Part shown: piece after piece, positions 16,739 to 25,337 of the stretch
How the letters are laid out: each line of letters begins with the position of its first letter
Numbering within the stretch: position 1 is the first letter of the stretch
NCBI GenBank assembly: GCA_003221635.1
Contig: QHSR01000247.1
Location: 1-41,294, forward strand
Reading direction: 5' to 3'
DNA: 41,294 nt
From: Candidatus Rokuibacteriota bacterium
GTDB lineage: Bacteria; Methylomirabilota; Methylomirabilia; Rokubacteriales; CSP1-6
Position numbers and translations under genes: made by a program
The notes under the pieces: generated by a model
Database searches by the model: none
Told to the model about the DNA's origin: nothing
What the model saw: only the letters and a program-made list of their open reading frames with translations

Positions 16739-18331
16739 ATGCATCGCGTACGACACCTCGCCGTCGCGTGTTCGCTGGTGTCCACCGCGCTGTTCGCGAG
16801 TGCGGCGCCCGGGCCCGTGCTGGCGCAGACCACGGTCCGCGCCGTCATGCATTCGGATCTGAAGATCGTGGATCCGATCTGGACCACGGCCTACATCACG
16901 CGGAACCACGGCTACATGGTCTACGACACGCTGTTCGCCACCGACGCCAAGGGCGAGATCCGCCCGCAGATGGTGGACAAGTACGACGTCAGCGCCGACA
17001 AGCTCACGTACACGCTCACCCTGCGCGACGGCCTCCTCTGGCACGACGGGGCGCCCGTGACCGCCGAGGACTGCGTCGCCTCGATCAAGCGCTGGGCCGC
17101 GAAGGACTCGATGGGACAGAAGCTCATGACCTTCGTCGGCGACCTCGTCGTCGTCAACCCGAAGACGTTCCGCATCGTCCTCAAGGAGCCGACGGGCCTG
17201 GTGCTGTCGGCGCTCGGCAAACCCAGCTCGAACGTCCCGTTCATGATGCCCAAGCGGGTGGCCGAGACGGATGCGAGCACCCAGATCTCCGACTCCACTG
17301 GCTCGGGGCCCTTCGTCTTCAGGAAGGACGAGTGGAAGCCGGGCGATAAAGCGGTCTACGTGAAGTTCGACAAGTACAAGCCGCGGCTGGAGCCGGCCTC
17401 CGGGCTGGCCGGCGGCAAGGTCGTCAAGGTCGACCGCGTCGAGTGGCGCGCCATGGCCGACCACCAGACTGCCATCAACGCGCTGCTCGCCGGCGAGCTC
17501 GACTACCTCGAGGCGCCCCCGCACGACCTCCTGCCCGTGCTCAAGAAGGACGCGAACGTCAGGCTCGTCGACTACAATCCGCTTGGCAATCAGTACACGT
17601 TCCGCTTCAACGTCCTCCACAAGCCCTTCGACAATGCCAAGATCCGGCAGGCGGTGTTCTACGCGTTCAACCAGAAGGACTTCCTCGAAGCGGTCATCGG
17701 CGACGCCAACTATTACAAGGTCTGCAAGTCCCTGTTCCCGTGCGGATCGCCGTTCGAGTCCACGAAGGGGATGGATGGCCTCCTCGAGTCGAATGTCGAG
17801 AAGGCCAAGGCGCTCCTCAAGGACGGCGGCTACGACGGCACGCCGGTCGTGCTCATGCACTCGACGGACCTCGTCGTGCTCGCCAATCTGGCTCCCGTCG
17901 CCAAGTCGCTCCTGGAGAAGGCGGGCTTCAAGGTCGATATGCAGTCCATGGACTGGCAGACCCTGGTCGCCCGTCGGGCCAAGAAGGAGCCGCCGTCGCA
18001 GGGCGGATGGAACGCGTTCCTGACCGCGTGGGTGGCCGCCGACATTTTGAACCCGGTGATGACGGGGTTCCTCAACGCGAGCTGCGACAAGGCCATGTTC
18101 GGCTGGCCGTGCGACGCCGAGATGGAGAAGCTGCGCGATCAGTTCGCGCGGGAGACGAGCCCGTCCCGGCAAAAGGCGATCGCCGAAGCGGTGCAGGTGC
18201 GCCTCACGCAGTATCCGACGCACATCCATCTGGGTCAGTGGTATCAGCCGATCGCGGTCCGCAAAAACGTCGACGGGATCATGACGGCGCCCGTGCCCGT
18301 GTTCTGGAACGTCGAGAAGAAGGGGCGCTGA
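16739..18331 (+). CDS. Peptide-type ABC binding protein (family 5)
   Basis: 530-residue solute-binding protein of the DppA/OppA class. ATG 16739 follows GGGAGGAG and starts a Sec signal (MHRVRHLAVACSLVSTALFASAAPGPVLAQ). Typical stretches are LKIVDPIWTTAYITRNHGYMVYDTLFA, YTLTLRDGLLWHDGAPVTAEDCVASIKRW, RFNVLHKPFDNAKIRQAVFYAFNQ and LLKDGGYDG. Ligands of this class include peptides, opines, glutathione and betaine-like compounds; none can be chosen here. Two matching permease genes follow directly, then a flavoprotein oxidase and RidA, which hints at uptake of an amine or amino-acid derivative. Confidence 0.92.
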   Translation: MHRVRHLAVACSLVSTALFASAAPGPVLAQTTVRAVMHSDLKIVDPIWTTAYITRNHGYMVYDTLFATDAKGEIRPQMVDKYDVSADKLTYTLTLRDGLLWHDGAPVTAEDCVASIKRWAAKDSMGQKLMTFVGDLVVVNPKTFRIVLKEPTGLVLSALGKPSSNVPFMMPKRVAETDASTQISDSTGSGPFVFRKDEWKPGDKAVYVKFDKYKPRLEPASGLAGGKVVKVDRVEWRAMADHQTAINALLAGELDYLEAPPHDLLPVLKKDANVRLVDYNPLGNQYTFRFNVLHKPFDNAKIRQAVFYAFNQKDFLEAVIGDANYYKVCKSLFPCGSPFESTKGMDGLLESNVEKAKALLKDGGYDGTPVVLMHSTDLVVLANLAPVAKSLLEKAGFKVDMQSMDWQTLVARRAKKEPPSQGGWNAFLTAWVAADILNPVMTGFLNASCDKAMFGWPCDAEMEKLRDQFARETSPSRQKAIAEAVQVRLTQYPTHIHLGQWYQPIAVRKNVDGIMTAPVPVFWNVEKKGR

Positions 18332-18379
18332 GCCGTCCTCGGCTACATCGCCCGACGCCTCCTGGCCACGGTCCCCGTC

Positions 18380-19276
18380 ATGGGGGTCGTGGCGGTCGTC
18401 GTGTTCCTGCTGCTGCGGCTCACCGCGGGGGATCCGGCCGCGATCATCGCGGGTGACAACGCGACGACGCAGCAGGTCGCGGAGATCCGGGTCCGGCTCG
18501 GCCTGGATCGCCCGATCGCCCAGCAGTTCGCCATCTGGCTCGGCAACGTCCTCCGCGGCGACTTCGGCGAGTCATTCTTCTTCAAGAAAAAGGTCGCCGA
18601 CTTGATCCTCGAGCGGCTCGAGCCCACCCTGGCGCTCTCGGTCTGCACGGTCGTCCTGGCGGTGGTGGTGGCGGTGCCGCTCGGCGTGATCGCGGCCTAC
18701 CGGCGCGCCACCTGGATCGACCGCGGGGTGATGGCGCTCTCGGTGCTCGGGTTCTCGGTGCCGGTCTTCGTGACCGGCTACGCGCTCGTCTATCTGTTCG
18801 CGATCCAGCTCGCCTGGCTCCCGGTGCAGGGCTATCAGCGGCTCCACGAAGGGCTCGGCGGATTCGTCACGCACCTGATCCTGCCGAGCCTCACACTCGC
18901 GGCGATCTACGTGGCGCTCATCGCGCGGATCACGCGCGCGAGCATGCTCGAGGTGCTGGACGCCGACCACGTCAGGACGGCGCGGGCGAAGGGTCTCGCC
19001 GAGATGCCCGTGCTGCTCCGGCACGTCCTGCGCAACGCCGCCGTGCCCATCGTGACCGTCATCGGGCTCGGCGTCGCGCTGCTCATCGGCGGCGTCGTCG
19101 TCACCGAGTCCGTCTACAGCATCCCCGGGCTCGGGCGCCTCACCGTGGACGCGGTGCTGGCGCGCGACTTTCCCACGGTCCAGGCCGTGATCTTGTTGTT
19201 CTCCCTGGTCTACGTGCTGATCAACCTTGTCGTGGACCTGACCTACACTGTGCTCGATCCGAGAATCCGCTATTGA
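18380..19276 (+). CDS. Peptide-type ABC permease (DppB-like)
   Basis: Inner-membrane permease, 298 residues from ATG 18380, with the DppB pattern: LTAGDPAAIIAGDNATTQQVAEIRVRLGLDRPIAQQF, WLGNVLRGDFGESFFFKKKVADLILERLEPTLALS and the permease loop HVRTARAKGLAEMPVLLRHVLRNAAVPIVT. Family members usually begin about 15 residues earlier with a MLxYIxRRLLATVPVM-like stretch. This stretch is present in frame here (VLGYIARRLLATVPVM from 18335), but its first codon is GTC. Either the start is non-standard, a GTG was misread, or translation begins at 18380 with a clipped first membrane segment. It directly follows the binding-protein stop. Confidence 0.88.
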   Translation: MGVVAVVVFLLLRLTAGDPAAIIAGDNATTQQVAEIRVRLGLDRPIAQQFAIWLGNVLRGDFGESFFFKKKVADLILERLEPTLALSVCTVVLAVVVAVPLGVIAAYRRATWIDRGVMALSVLGFSVPVFVTGYALVYLFAIQLAWLPVQGYQRLHEGLGGFVTHLILPSLTLAAIYVALIARITRASMLEVLDADHVRTARAKGLAEMPVLLRHVLRNAAVPIVTVIGLGVALLIGGVVVTESVYSIPGLGRLTVDAVLARDFPTVQAVILLFSLVYVLINLVVDLTYTVLDPRIRY

Positions 19277-20205
19277 AGGCGGTGGCCGATCGCGCGCTGG
19301 CGATCGACTTCGGAGCCGAGGCGGCGGTCCGCGTGGGCGGCGCGCGCGGGCTGGCGCGCCACCCGAGCGTAGCGCTCGGGGCCGCGATCCTGGCCCTGGT
19401 CGTCGCCATCGGGCTCCTGGCCCCGTGGCTCGGCACCAGGGACCCCGGGCAGATCGACCCGGTCTTCCGCAACCGGCGGCCCGGCGCCGAGCGGGTCGTC
19501 AGGAACGCCGACGGAAGCGAGGCGAAGCGCACGTACTGGATGGGCACCGACAGCCTGGGGCGCGACGTGTACAGCCGCGTCCTCTACGGTGCGCGCGTGT
19601 CGCTCGTCGTCGGCGTGACCGTCGCGCTGATCAGCGCAACGGTCGGGCTCGCGATCGGCCTCCTGGCCGGCTACCTCCGATGGCTCGACGCCATCGTCAT
19701 GCGTGTGATGGACGGGCTCATGTCGATCCCGGCCATTCTTCTCGCCATCGGGCTCGTCTCGCTGTCGCGGGCCGGCCTCCGCACGGTCGTGCTGGCCATC
19801 GTCATCCCAGAGGTCCCGCGGGTCGTCCGGCTCGTCAGGTCGGTGGTGCTGTCCCTCCGGGAGGAGCCGTATGTCGAGGCGGCGGTGGCGCTCGGCGCCC
19901 GGACACCGGTGCTGCTGATGCGTCACGTGCTGCCGAACACCCTGGCGCCGCTGATCGTGCAGGCCACGTTCGTCTGCGCCTCCGCGATCCTGGTCGAGGC
20001 GATCCTCTCCTTCCTCGGCGTCGGCATCCCGCCCGAGACACCGACCTGGGGCAACATCATGGCCGAAGGCCGCGCGCTCTTCCGGGTCTTCCCCCACAAC
20101 ATTCTCTTCCCGGGCGTCTTCCTGGCGGCGACCGTGCTGGCCGTCAACATGCTCGGCGACGGGCTGCGCGACATGCTCGATCCGCGCATCCGCAAGCGGC
20201 TCTGA
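19273..20205 (+). CDS. Peptide-type ABC permease (DppC-like)
   Basis: 310-residue permease with the DppC layout: an N-terminal cytoplasmic tail, a membrane segment (GAAILALVVAIGLLAPWLG), then TYWMGTDSLGRDVYSRVLYGARVSLVVGVTVALIS and the permease loop EEPYVEAAVALGARTPVLLMRHVLPNTLAPLIVQATF, ending DGLRDMLDPRIRKRL. The TTG at 19273 overlaps the upstream stop (TTGA), giving tight coupling to the DppB-like gene; GTG 19282 is an alternative. No DppD/DppF ATPase follows, so the importer must borrow ATPases encoded elsewhere. Confidence 0.9.
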   Translation: MKAVADRALAIDFGAEAAVRVGGARGLARHPSVALGAAILALVVAIGLLAPWLGTRDPGQIDPVFRNRRPGAERVVRNADGSEAKRTYWMGTDSLGRDVYSRVLYGARVSLVVGVTVALISATVGLAIGLLAGYLRWLDAIVMRVMDGLMSIPAILLAIGLVSLSRAGLRTVVLAIVIPEVPRVVRLVRSVVLSLREEPYVEAAVALGARTPVLLMRHVLPNTLAPLIVQATFVCASAILVEAILSFLGVGIPPETPTWGNIMAEGRALFRVFPHNILFPGVFLAATVLAVNMLGDGLRDMLDPRIRKRL

Positions 20206-20247
20206 TGCGTCTGCGCCCGGATCCGAGATGACCCGGACCGAGGTGCG

Positions 20248-21624
20248 ATGAGCTCGCGCAGCGCCGAGGTCGTGATCTGCGGCGCCGGGATCGCCGGGAT
20301 CGCTGCCGCGTATCATCTGGCGGTGCGTCGCGATGTCCGGGGCGTCGTCCTGGTGGACGAGGGCTCGCCGCTCTCGCTGACGAGCGACAAGTCGATGGAG
20401 TGCTACCGGAACTGGTGGCCGGGGCCGGGCGACGATATGGTCGCGCTCATGAACCGGAGCATCGATCTGCTCGAGGAGCTGGCGCGCGAGAGCGACAACC
20501 TGTTTCGGCTCAACCGCTGGGGCTACCTCTTCGCGACCGCCGACCCGCCCCAGGTGCCCGTGTTCCTCGAGCGGCCGCGGGAGGCGGCGGCCCGCGGCGT
20601 CGGCCCCGCCCGCGTCCACACCGGTGCGGCGAGCGACTACCGGCCCGCCCCCGCCGACGGCTTCGAGGACCAGCCGACCGGCGTCGACGTCGTCACCGAG
20701 CCCGCTCTGGTGCGCCGGTACTTTCCGCACCTGGCGGACGACACGCTCGCCGTGCTGCACGCGCGTCGCGGCGGATGGTTCAGCGCCCACCAGCTCGGCA
20801 TGTACCTGCTCGAGCGCGCCCGCGCGCGCGGCGTGCAATTTCTCGAGGGGCGAGTGGAGTGGGTCGACACGACCGGCGGACGGGTCCGCGGCGTCCGGGT
20901 GAGCGCGCGGGGCGGGGACGTGACCATCGCGACGCCACGCTTCGTGAATGCCGCTGGCCCGTTCGTCGGGCGCGTCGGGCGCCTGCTCGACATCGACCTG
21001 CCGGTGTTCTGCGAGCGCCACGCCAAGGTCGCGTTCAACGACGTCCTGGGCGCGGTGCCGCGCTCGGCGCCGCTGACGATCTGGACCGATCCGATCTGTC
21101 TCGTTTGGACCGACGAGGAGCGGACGGAGCTGGCCGGGTCGCCGGAGCACAAACGCCTCGTCGAGGAATTCCCCGGCGGTGTGCACGGCCGGCCCGAAGG
21201 CGCCGGCGAGAGCCCGGTCGTCCTCCTGATCTGGACGTACGACATTGAGCCGGTGGAGCCCACGTTCCCGATCCGGTTCGATCCCGCGTACGGCGAGATC
21301 TGCCTGCGGGGGATGTCACGGATGATCCCGGCGCTCGGGGCGTACCTGCCGCGCCTGCCGCGAGTCTTCGTCGACGGCGGTTACTATACGAAGACCCGCG
21401 AGAACCGTCTTCTCGCGGGTCCGCTACCCCTCGAGGGGGCCTACGTGCTGGGCGCGCTCTCCGGCTACGGGCAGATGTCCTCGAACGGTGCCGCGGATCT
21501 TCTGGCCGACCACATCACCGGCCGCGCGCTCCCGCGGTATGCGCCGGCGTTCCTCCCGGCCCGCTACGACGATCCGGAGTACCGCGCGCTCCTCGAGCAG
21601 TGGGAAGACTCCGGGCAGCTCTGA
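20248..21624 (+). CDS. FAD-dependent oxidoreductase (DAO family)
   Basis: 458-residue flavoprotein of the D-amino-acid oxidase/sarcosine and glycine oxidase superfamily. The Rossmann FAD motif GAGIAGIAAAYHL lies at residues 12-24. The chain continues VVLVDEG, GGWFSAHQLGMYLLERARARGVQFLEGRV and ATPRFVNAAGPFVGRVGRLL (FAD-contacting). A C-terminal FVDGGYYTKTRENRLLAGPL ... GALSGYGQMSSNGAADLLADHITG segment closes the FAD site. It oxidises a C-N bond in an amine or amino acid to an imine. The substrate is unknown. RidA, which clears reactive imines and enamines, is the next gene, and the peptide-type transporter is upstream, so a small catabolic unit is plausible. Confidence 0.88.
   Translation: MSSRSAEVVICGAGIAGIAAAYHLAVRRDVRGVVLVDEGSPLSLTSDKSMECYRNWWPGPGDDMVALMNRSIDLLEELARESDNLFRLNRWGYLFATADPPQVPVFLERPREAAARGVGPARVHTGAASDYRPAPADGFEDQPTGVDVVTEPALVRRYFPHLADDTLAVLHARRGGWFSAHQLGMYLLERARARGVQFLEGRVEWVDTTGGRVRGVRVSARGGDVTIATPRFVNAAGPFVGRVGRLLDIDLPVFCERHAKVAFNDVLGAVPRSAPLTIWTDPICLVWTDEERTELAGSPEHKRLVEEFPGGVHGRPEGAGESPVVLLIWTYDIEPVEPTFPIRFDPAYGEICLRGMSRMIPALGAYLPRLPRVFVDGGYYTKTRENRLLAGPLPLEGAYVLGALSGYGQMSSNGAADLLADHITGRALPRYAPAFLPARYDDPEYRALLEQWEDSGQL
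21393..21421. other. Perfect 12-bp-stem hairpin inside the oxidoreductase gene
   Basis: GACCCGCGAGAA (21393-21404), five bases, then its exact reverse complement (21410-21421). It lies in the coding part for KTRENRLLAG. No T-run follows. It could pause transcription or stabilise mRNA, or be chance. Confidence 0.6.
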
Positions 21625-21633
21625 TCGGGTCGG

Positions 21634-21681
21634 TCCTCACCACACAGGCGTCATTCATCCTCACCACAGAGGCGTCATTCA
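21634..21681. repeat. Tandem 24-bp repeat upstream of RidA gene
   Basis: TCCTCACCACACAGGCGTCA-TTCA (21634-21657) is followed at once by a copy with one change (21658-21681). The repeats end where the RidA ribosome site (AGAGGAGGG) begins, so they form most of the RidA leader. Confidence 0.88.
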
Positions 21682-21698
21682 GAGGAGGGCAGATCATC

Positions 21699-22091
21699 AT
21701 GGCGAAGATCGAGAAGTACTGCGCGGCCGGCGTCTACGACCCGCCGGGCTACAGTCAGGCGATCAAGGTCACGGGCGTCCAGACGATTCTCTTCCTCGCG
21801 GGCCAGGTGCCCTACGAGATGGACGGGACCGTCAAGCATCGAGGCGACTTCCGGGGTCAGGCGCGCGCGGTGTTCGGATCGGTCAAGGCGCTCGTGGAAG
21901 CGGGGGGCGGCAGCCTCGCCAACGTCGTGAAGATCACGACCTACGTCACCGACGTCCGCTACCGCCTCGACTTCCGCGCCGTGCGCGACGAGGTCTTCGG
22001 CGCCAAGGGTCCCGCCTCGACGATGGTGCAGGTCAGCTCGCTCTCGCACCCGGACTACCTGATCGAGGTCGAGGCCCTCGCGGTCGTGTAA
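21699..22091 (+). CDS. RidA-family protein (imine/enamine deaminase type)
   Basis: 130-residue protein of the RidA/YjgF/UK114 family, trimeric proteins many of which hydrolyse reactive imines and enamines. ATG 21699 sits behind AGAGGAGGG. Recognisable stretches are ILFLAGQVPYEMDGTVKHRGDFRGQARAVFGSVKALVEAGGGSLANVVKITTYVTDVRYRLDFRAVRDEVFG and the C-terminal PASTMVQVSSLSHPDYLIEVEALAVV. The canonical catalytic Arg of RidA (in an RS/RxxV segment) is not obvious: STMVQVSSL has no Arg there. It may therefore be a divergent subgroup. It follows the flavoprotein oxidase gene by 74 bp. Confidence 0.9.
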   Translation: MAKIEKYCAAGVYDPPGYSQAIKVTGVQTILFLAGQVPYEMDGTVKHRGDFRGQARAVFGSVKALVEAGGGSLANVVKITTYVTDVRYRLDFRAVRDEVFGAKGPASTMVQVSSLSHPDYLIEVEALAVV

Positions 22092-22129
22092 GCGCCGGTC
22101 GGGAGACCGAGCCGCTGGCCAGCGGCGAG

Positions 22130-23359
22130 CTACCCGCGCGTGGTCACGGTCACGCCGCCCTTGATCACGCGCCTGATGCGGCGCTTGTCCTGAAGCAGCG
22201 TGATGTCGCGGAGCGGATCGCCCTCGACGAGAATGAGATCGGCCCACTTGCCCTTCTCGATCGTGCCGATCTCCTGCGCGAGCCCGAGGCACTCGGCCGC
22301 GCGGCTCGTCGCCGCCTGGAGGGCCTGCATCGGCGTCATCCCGGCCGAGACCAGAAGCGCCAGCTCGAGCGCGTTGTTCGGGTGGCCGTGGCCTCCCGCA
22401 TCGGTCCCGGCGACGACCTTGACGCCCGCCGCGAGGGCGCGCGCGACGCTCTCGACGTGGTGCGCGCGCAGGGCGTGAGCGCGCTCGCGCACGTACGGGG
22501 CCGGCGACTCGCGGTGGTACTCGTAGACGGTCAGGGTCGGAACGAAGAAGATGCCGTGCTCGGCCATCATCGGGATCAGCTCGCGGTCTTCGTTCAGGTA
22601 GCAGCCGTGCTCGATGGAATCGACCCTCGCCTCGACCGCCACCCGCAGGCCCGGCCCGCCCAGCGCGTGGCACATGACCCGGCGCCCGAGGGCGTGAGCT
22701 TCGTCCACCAGCGCCTTCATCTCCTCGAGCGTGAACTCCGAGTCTTTCGGGCCGTGGCCGGCGCGTGAGCTGGCGCCGCCGGTCGTGGCGCACTTGATCA
22801 CGTCGGCGCCGGCGCGGACCATGGTGCGCACCGTCGTCCGCACGGCCTCCAGGCCGTCGGCGACACTCGGCGGCAGGCCCGGATCGCTTCCCGTCGGCGC
22901 CGCGTGACCGGAGGGGCTCACGCGATCGCCGAGCCCACCGGTTGGCGAAATGATCGCCAGGGACAGGACCAGGCGAGGTCCGGTGATCAATCCTTCTTGA
23001 ATCGCGAGCCGGAAGCCTGCATCGAGCCCGCCGGCGTCCCGTATCGCCGTGTACCCCGATTCGAGGATCTGGCGCGCCACGCCGGCCGTGCGGAGATGAC
23101 GTGTGCTCTGCGGCTCGTCGAGGCCCCAGCGCTTCGCCAGCTCGTAGCCGTGGAAAGCGAGATGGTCGTGGCAGTCGATGAGGCCCGGCAGCACGGTGAG
23201 GCCGGAGGCGTCGATCACCTCGGTGCTGGCCGGCCAGCTCCCGCTCGGTCCAGCCGTCGTCACGGCCTCGATTCGCCCGTTGTCGATCTGCACAACCGCG
23301 TCGCGGACGGGTGGAGCTCCCGTCCCATCGATGAGGGTGCCCGCCCGGATGATCTTCAT
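22130..23359 (-). CDS. Amidohydrolase family protein (imidazolonepropionase/prolidase-like)
   Basis: 409-residue metal-dependent hydrolase. An N-terminal beta region (IIRAGTLIDGTG) precedes the metal motif H64-x-H66 in LPGLIDCHDHLAFHG. Further metal or active-site regions are IKCATTGG, VMCHALGGPGLRVAVEARVDSIEHGCYL and VVAGTDAGGHGHPNNALEL, and the C-terminal half ends AAECLGLAQEIGTIEKGKWADLILVEGDPL, all typical of the superfamily. Substrates in this branch are cyclic amides or dipeptides; it is not possible to say which. It is downstream of the sugar-type permease genes on the same strand (55 bp) and converges with RidA. Confidence 0.9.
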   Translation of the reverse strand: MKIIRAGTLIDGTGAPPVRDAVVQIDNGRIEAVTTAGPSGSWPASTEVIDASGLTVLPGLIDCHDHLAFHGYELAKRWGLDEPQSTRHLRTAGVARQILESGYTAIRDAGGLDAGFRLAIQEGLITGPRLVLSLAIISPTGGLGDRVSPSGHAAPTGSDPGLPPSVADGLEAVRTTVRTMVRAGADVIKCATTGGASSRAGHGPKDSEFTLEEMKALVDEAHALGRRVMCHALGGPGLRVAVEARVDSIEHGCYLNEDRELIPMMAEHGIFFVPTLTVYEYHRESPAPYVRERAHALRAHHVESVARALAAGVKVVAGTDAGGHGHPNNALELALLVSAGMTPMQALQAATSRAAECLGLAQEIGTIEKGKWADLILVEGDPLRDITLLQDKRRIRRVIKGGVTVTTRG

Positions 23360-23414
23360 CGCTTGCCGACGACTCCGAGGCGTCTCATGGCCATGCTCCT
23401 CATCGTCTCCTTCC

Positions 23415-24260
23415 CTAGCCCTTCACCGAGCCGGCCGTAAGGCCGGCCACATAGTACTCCACAAAGAACGCGTAGATGATGGCGACCGGCACCGAGCCGA
23501 GCAGCGCCGCCGCCATCAGCTGGCCCCAATAGAAAACGTCGCCGCGGATCAGCTCCGTGATGGCGCCGACCGGCACCGTCCGCACGTCGCTCCTGGCCAG
23601 GAAGATCAGCGCGTACAGGAACTCGTTCTGGGCCAGCGTGAAGGCGAAGATGCCGGCCGACAGGAGGCCGGGCGTGCAGAGCGGCAGCACGATGCGCGTC
23701 ATCGCCTGGAATCGGCTGGCGCCGTCGATACGAGCGGCATCCTCCAGCTCGCGGGGCACGCTCTTGAAGTAGCCCATGAGGAGCCAGGCGCAGAACGGGA
23801 TCAAGAGCGTCGGGTAGGTCAGCATGACCGCCGTCAGCGTGTTGCCGAGCTCGAGCTTGTTGATGATATCGGACATCGGGATGAAGAGCAGGGGCTGCGG
23901 CACCAGGTACGTGGCGGCGACGCCGATGGCGACGACCGCCGCGCCCGGGAACCGCATGCGGGCCAGCGGATACGCCATCATCGTCCCGAGCACGACCGAC
24001 ACCACCGTGGTGACGACGGCCACCAGCATCGTGTTGTACGTCCAGGTGAGGAAGTTCGTCTCGTACAGGAGATCGACGTAGTGCTGGAGCGTGGGCTGGT
24101 GGACGATCAGCGGCATGACCCGCGCGTTGTAGAGCTCACGGTTGGGCTTGATCGAGGTGATCAGCATCCAGTAGAAGGGGAACAGCATCCCGAGCAGGAA
24201 GACCGCCAGCGGCAGGTAGAGCCGGAGCGCGCGCGAGCGGAGTCCGCGGCCGCCGACCAT
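23415..24260 (-). CDS. Carbohydrate-type ABC permease (MalG-like)
   Basis: 281-residue permease. The first membrane segment is at residues about 13-32 (YLPLAVFLLGMLFPFYWMLITS), followed by a MalG-like YNTMLVAVVTTVVSVVLGTMMAYPLARMRF. The permease loop is RELEDAARIDGASRFQAMTRIVLPLCTPGLLSAGIFAFTLAQNEFLYALIF (EAA motif). The C-terminus VEYYVAGLTAGSVKG is typical. It pairs with the MalF-like permease 139 bp upstream and the binding protein beyond. The gap between the two permease genes holds nothing recognisable. Confidence 0.92.
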   Translation of the reverse strand: MVGGRGLRSRALRLYLPLAVFLLGMLFPFYWMLITSIKPNRELYNARVMPLIVHQPTLQHYVDLLYETNFLTWTYNTMLVAVVTTVVSVVLGTMMAYPLARMRFPGAAVVAIGVAATYLVPQPLLFIPMSDIINKLELGNTLTAVMLTYPTLLIPFCAWLLMGYFKSVPRELEDAARIDGASRFQAMTRIVLPLCTPGLLSAGIFAFTLAQNEFLYALIFLARSDVRTVPVGAITELIRGDVFYWGQLMAAALLGSVPVAIIYAFFVEYYVAGLTAGSVKG

Positions 24261-24399
24261 TTACCGGATGAGCCGTCGGAGCGCCTTCGCAGCGCCTCCG
24301 GCGCTCGACGTTCGGGCAGGATCACGCCTGGTGGTCATGTGGGGATTCGCCGTCGGGGCGCATCCGCGCCCGACGTTCGGCCCGTCAACCGTTGGGGCG

Positions 24400-25332
24400 T
24401 CATTCCCGTCTCAGGTAGATCGTCAGCGCGACGATGAGGACGGCGAGCGCCGGCAGGATCGCCAGCGCCACCGCCGCGCCCATCCCGAGCTGCCCGGCCG
24501 ACATGCCGATGTCGAACGCCCAGGTCGAGAAGACGTGGGTCGCGTTGGCCGGCCCGCCGTGGGTGAGTGCGTAGATGAGCTGGAAGTCGCCGAAGGTGAA
24601 GATCACCGAGAACATCGTCACGATGACCAGCACGGGCTTGATGATGGGCAGCGTGACGTAGCGGAAGCGCTGCGCGCCGCTGGCGCCGTCGATGGCGGCC
24701 GCCTCGTAGAGATCCGACGAGATCGTCTGCAGCCCGGCGAGCAGCGTGATGCCGTAGAACGGCATGCCCCGCCAGGTGTTGACCACGATCAGCGATCCCA
24801 TCGCCAGCGTGGCGTTGCCGAGGAACGAGTAGCCGCTGGTGATCACGCCGGCGCGGACCAGCAGCCAGTTGACGACGCTGAAGGTGGGATCGAGGATCCA
24901 CATCCAGGCGACCGTCGACAGCGCGGTCGGGACGATGAAGGGGAGGAGCAGGGCGGCCCGGGCTAGGTTCCGGCCGCGGAAGGCCTGGTTGATCACCAGC
25001 GCCATGGCGAGGCCGCCCGTCAGCTTCAGCACCGTCGTGATCGCGACGTAGACGCACGTGTTGCGGGTGACCTGCCAGAAGACCGCGTCGTGCGCGAGGG
25101 TCACGAAGTTGGCGAGGCCGACGAAGGTGCCCGCGCTGGCGACCCGCCTATCTTGCAAACTCAGGAAGATACCGTAGAAGAACGGGTAGGCGACGAACGC
25201 GAGCAGGAAGAGGACCCCGGGGCCCAGCATGAGCCAGCTGAAGACCCCTTCGCGCTCGAAGAAGCCGCGCAGCGTGAACCGCTGGCCGGCGAACGGAGTC
25301 GGGCGCGCCAGAGTCGCCGGCCGGACGGCCAT
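24400..25332 (-). CDS. Carbohydrate-type ABC permease (MalF-like)
   Basis: 310 residues from ATG 25332 (MAVRPATLARPTPFAGQRFTLRGFFERE). The tracked start at 25551 overlaps the binding-protein gene and adds arginine-rich shadow sequence. The membrane core contains FSWLMLGPGVLFLLAFVAYPFFYGIFLSL, then SAGTFVGLANF, and the EAA loop SSDLYEAAAIDGASGAQRFRYVTLPIIKPVLVIVTMFSVIFTFGDFQLIYALTHGGP. It begins 5 bp after the binding-protein stop. Together with the MalG-like protein it forms the import channel. No MalK-type ATPase gene is in the window. Confidence 0.92.
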   Translation of the reverse strand: MAVRPATLARPTPFAGQRFTLRGFFEREGVFSWLMLGPGVLFLLAFVAYPFFYGIFLSLQDRRVASAGTFVGLANFVTLAHDAVFWQVTRNTCVYVAITTVLKLTGGLAMALVINQAFRGRNLARAALLLPFIVPTALSTVAWMWILDPTFSVVNWLLVRAGVITSGYSFLGNATLAMGSLIVVNTWRGMPFYGITLLAGLQTISSDLYEAAAIDGASGAQRFRYVTLPIIKPVLVIVTMFSVIFTFGDFQLIYALTHGGPANATHVFSTWAFDIGMSAGQLGMGAAVALAILPALAVLIVALTIYLRRE

Positions 25333-25337
25333 ACCGT

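Noticed and set aside
14257-16887. 876-codon minus-strand ORF as one protein
   Set aside because: Only its last 247 codons are the real PhnC; the rest is a shadow of phnD and of the plus-strand membrane protein.
19270-21186. 638-codon minus-strand ORF
   Set aside because: Lies antisense to the DppC-like and flavoprotein genes, with no recognisable motif and a charged, His-rich shadow composition.
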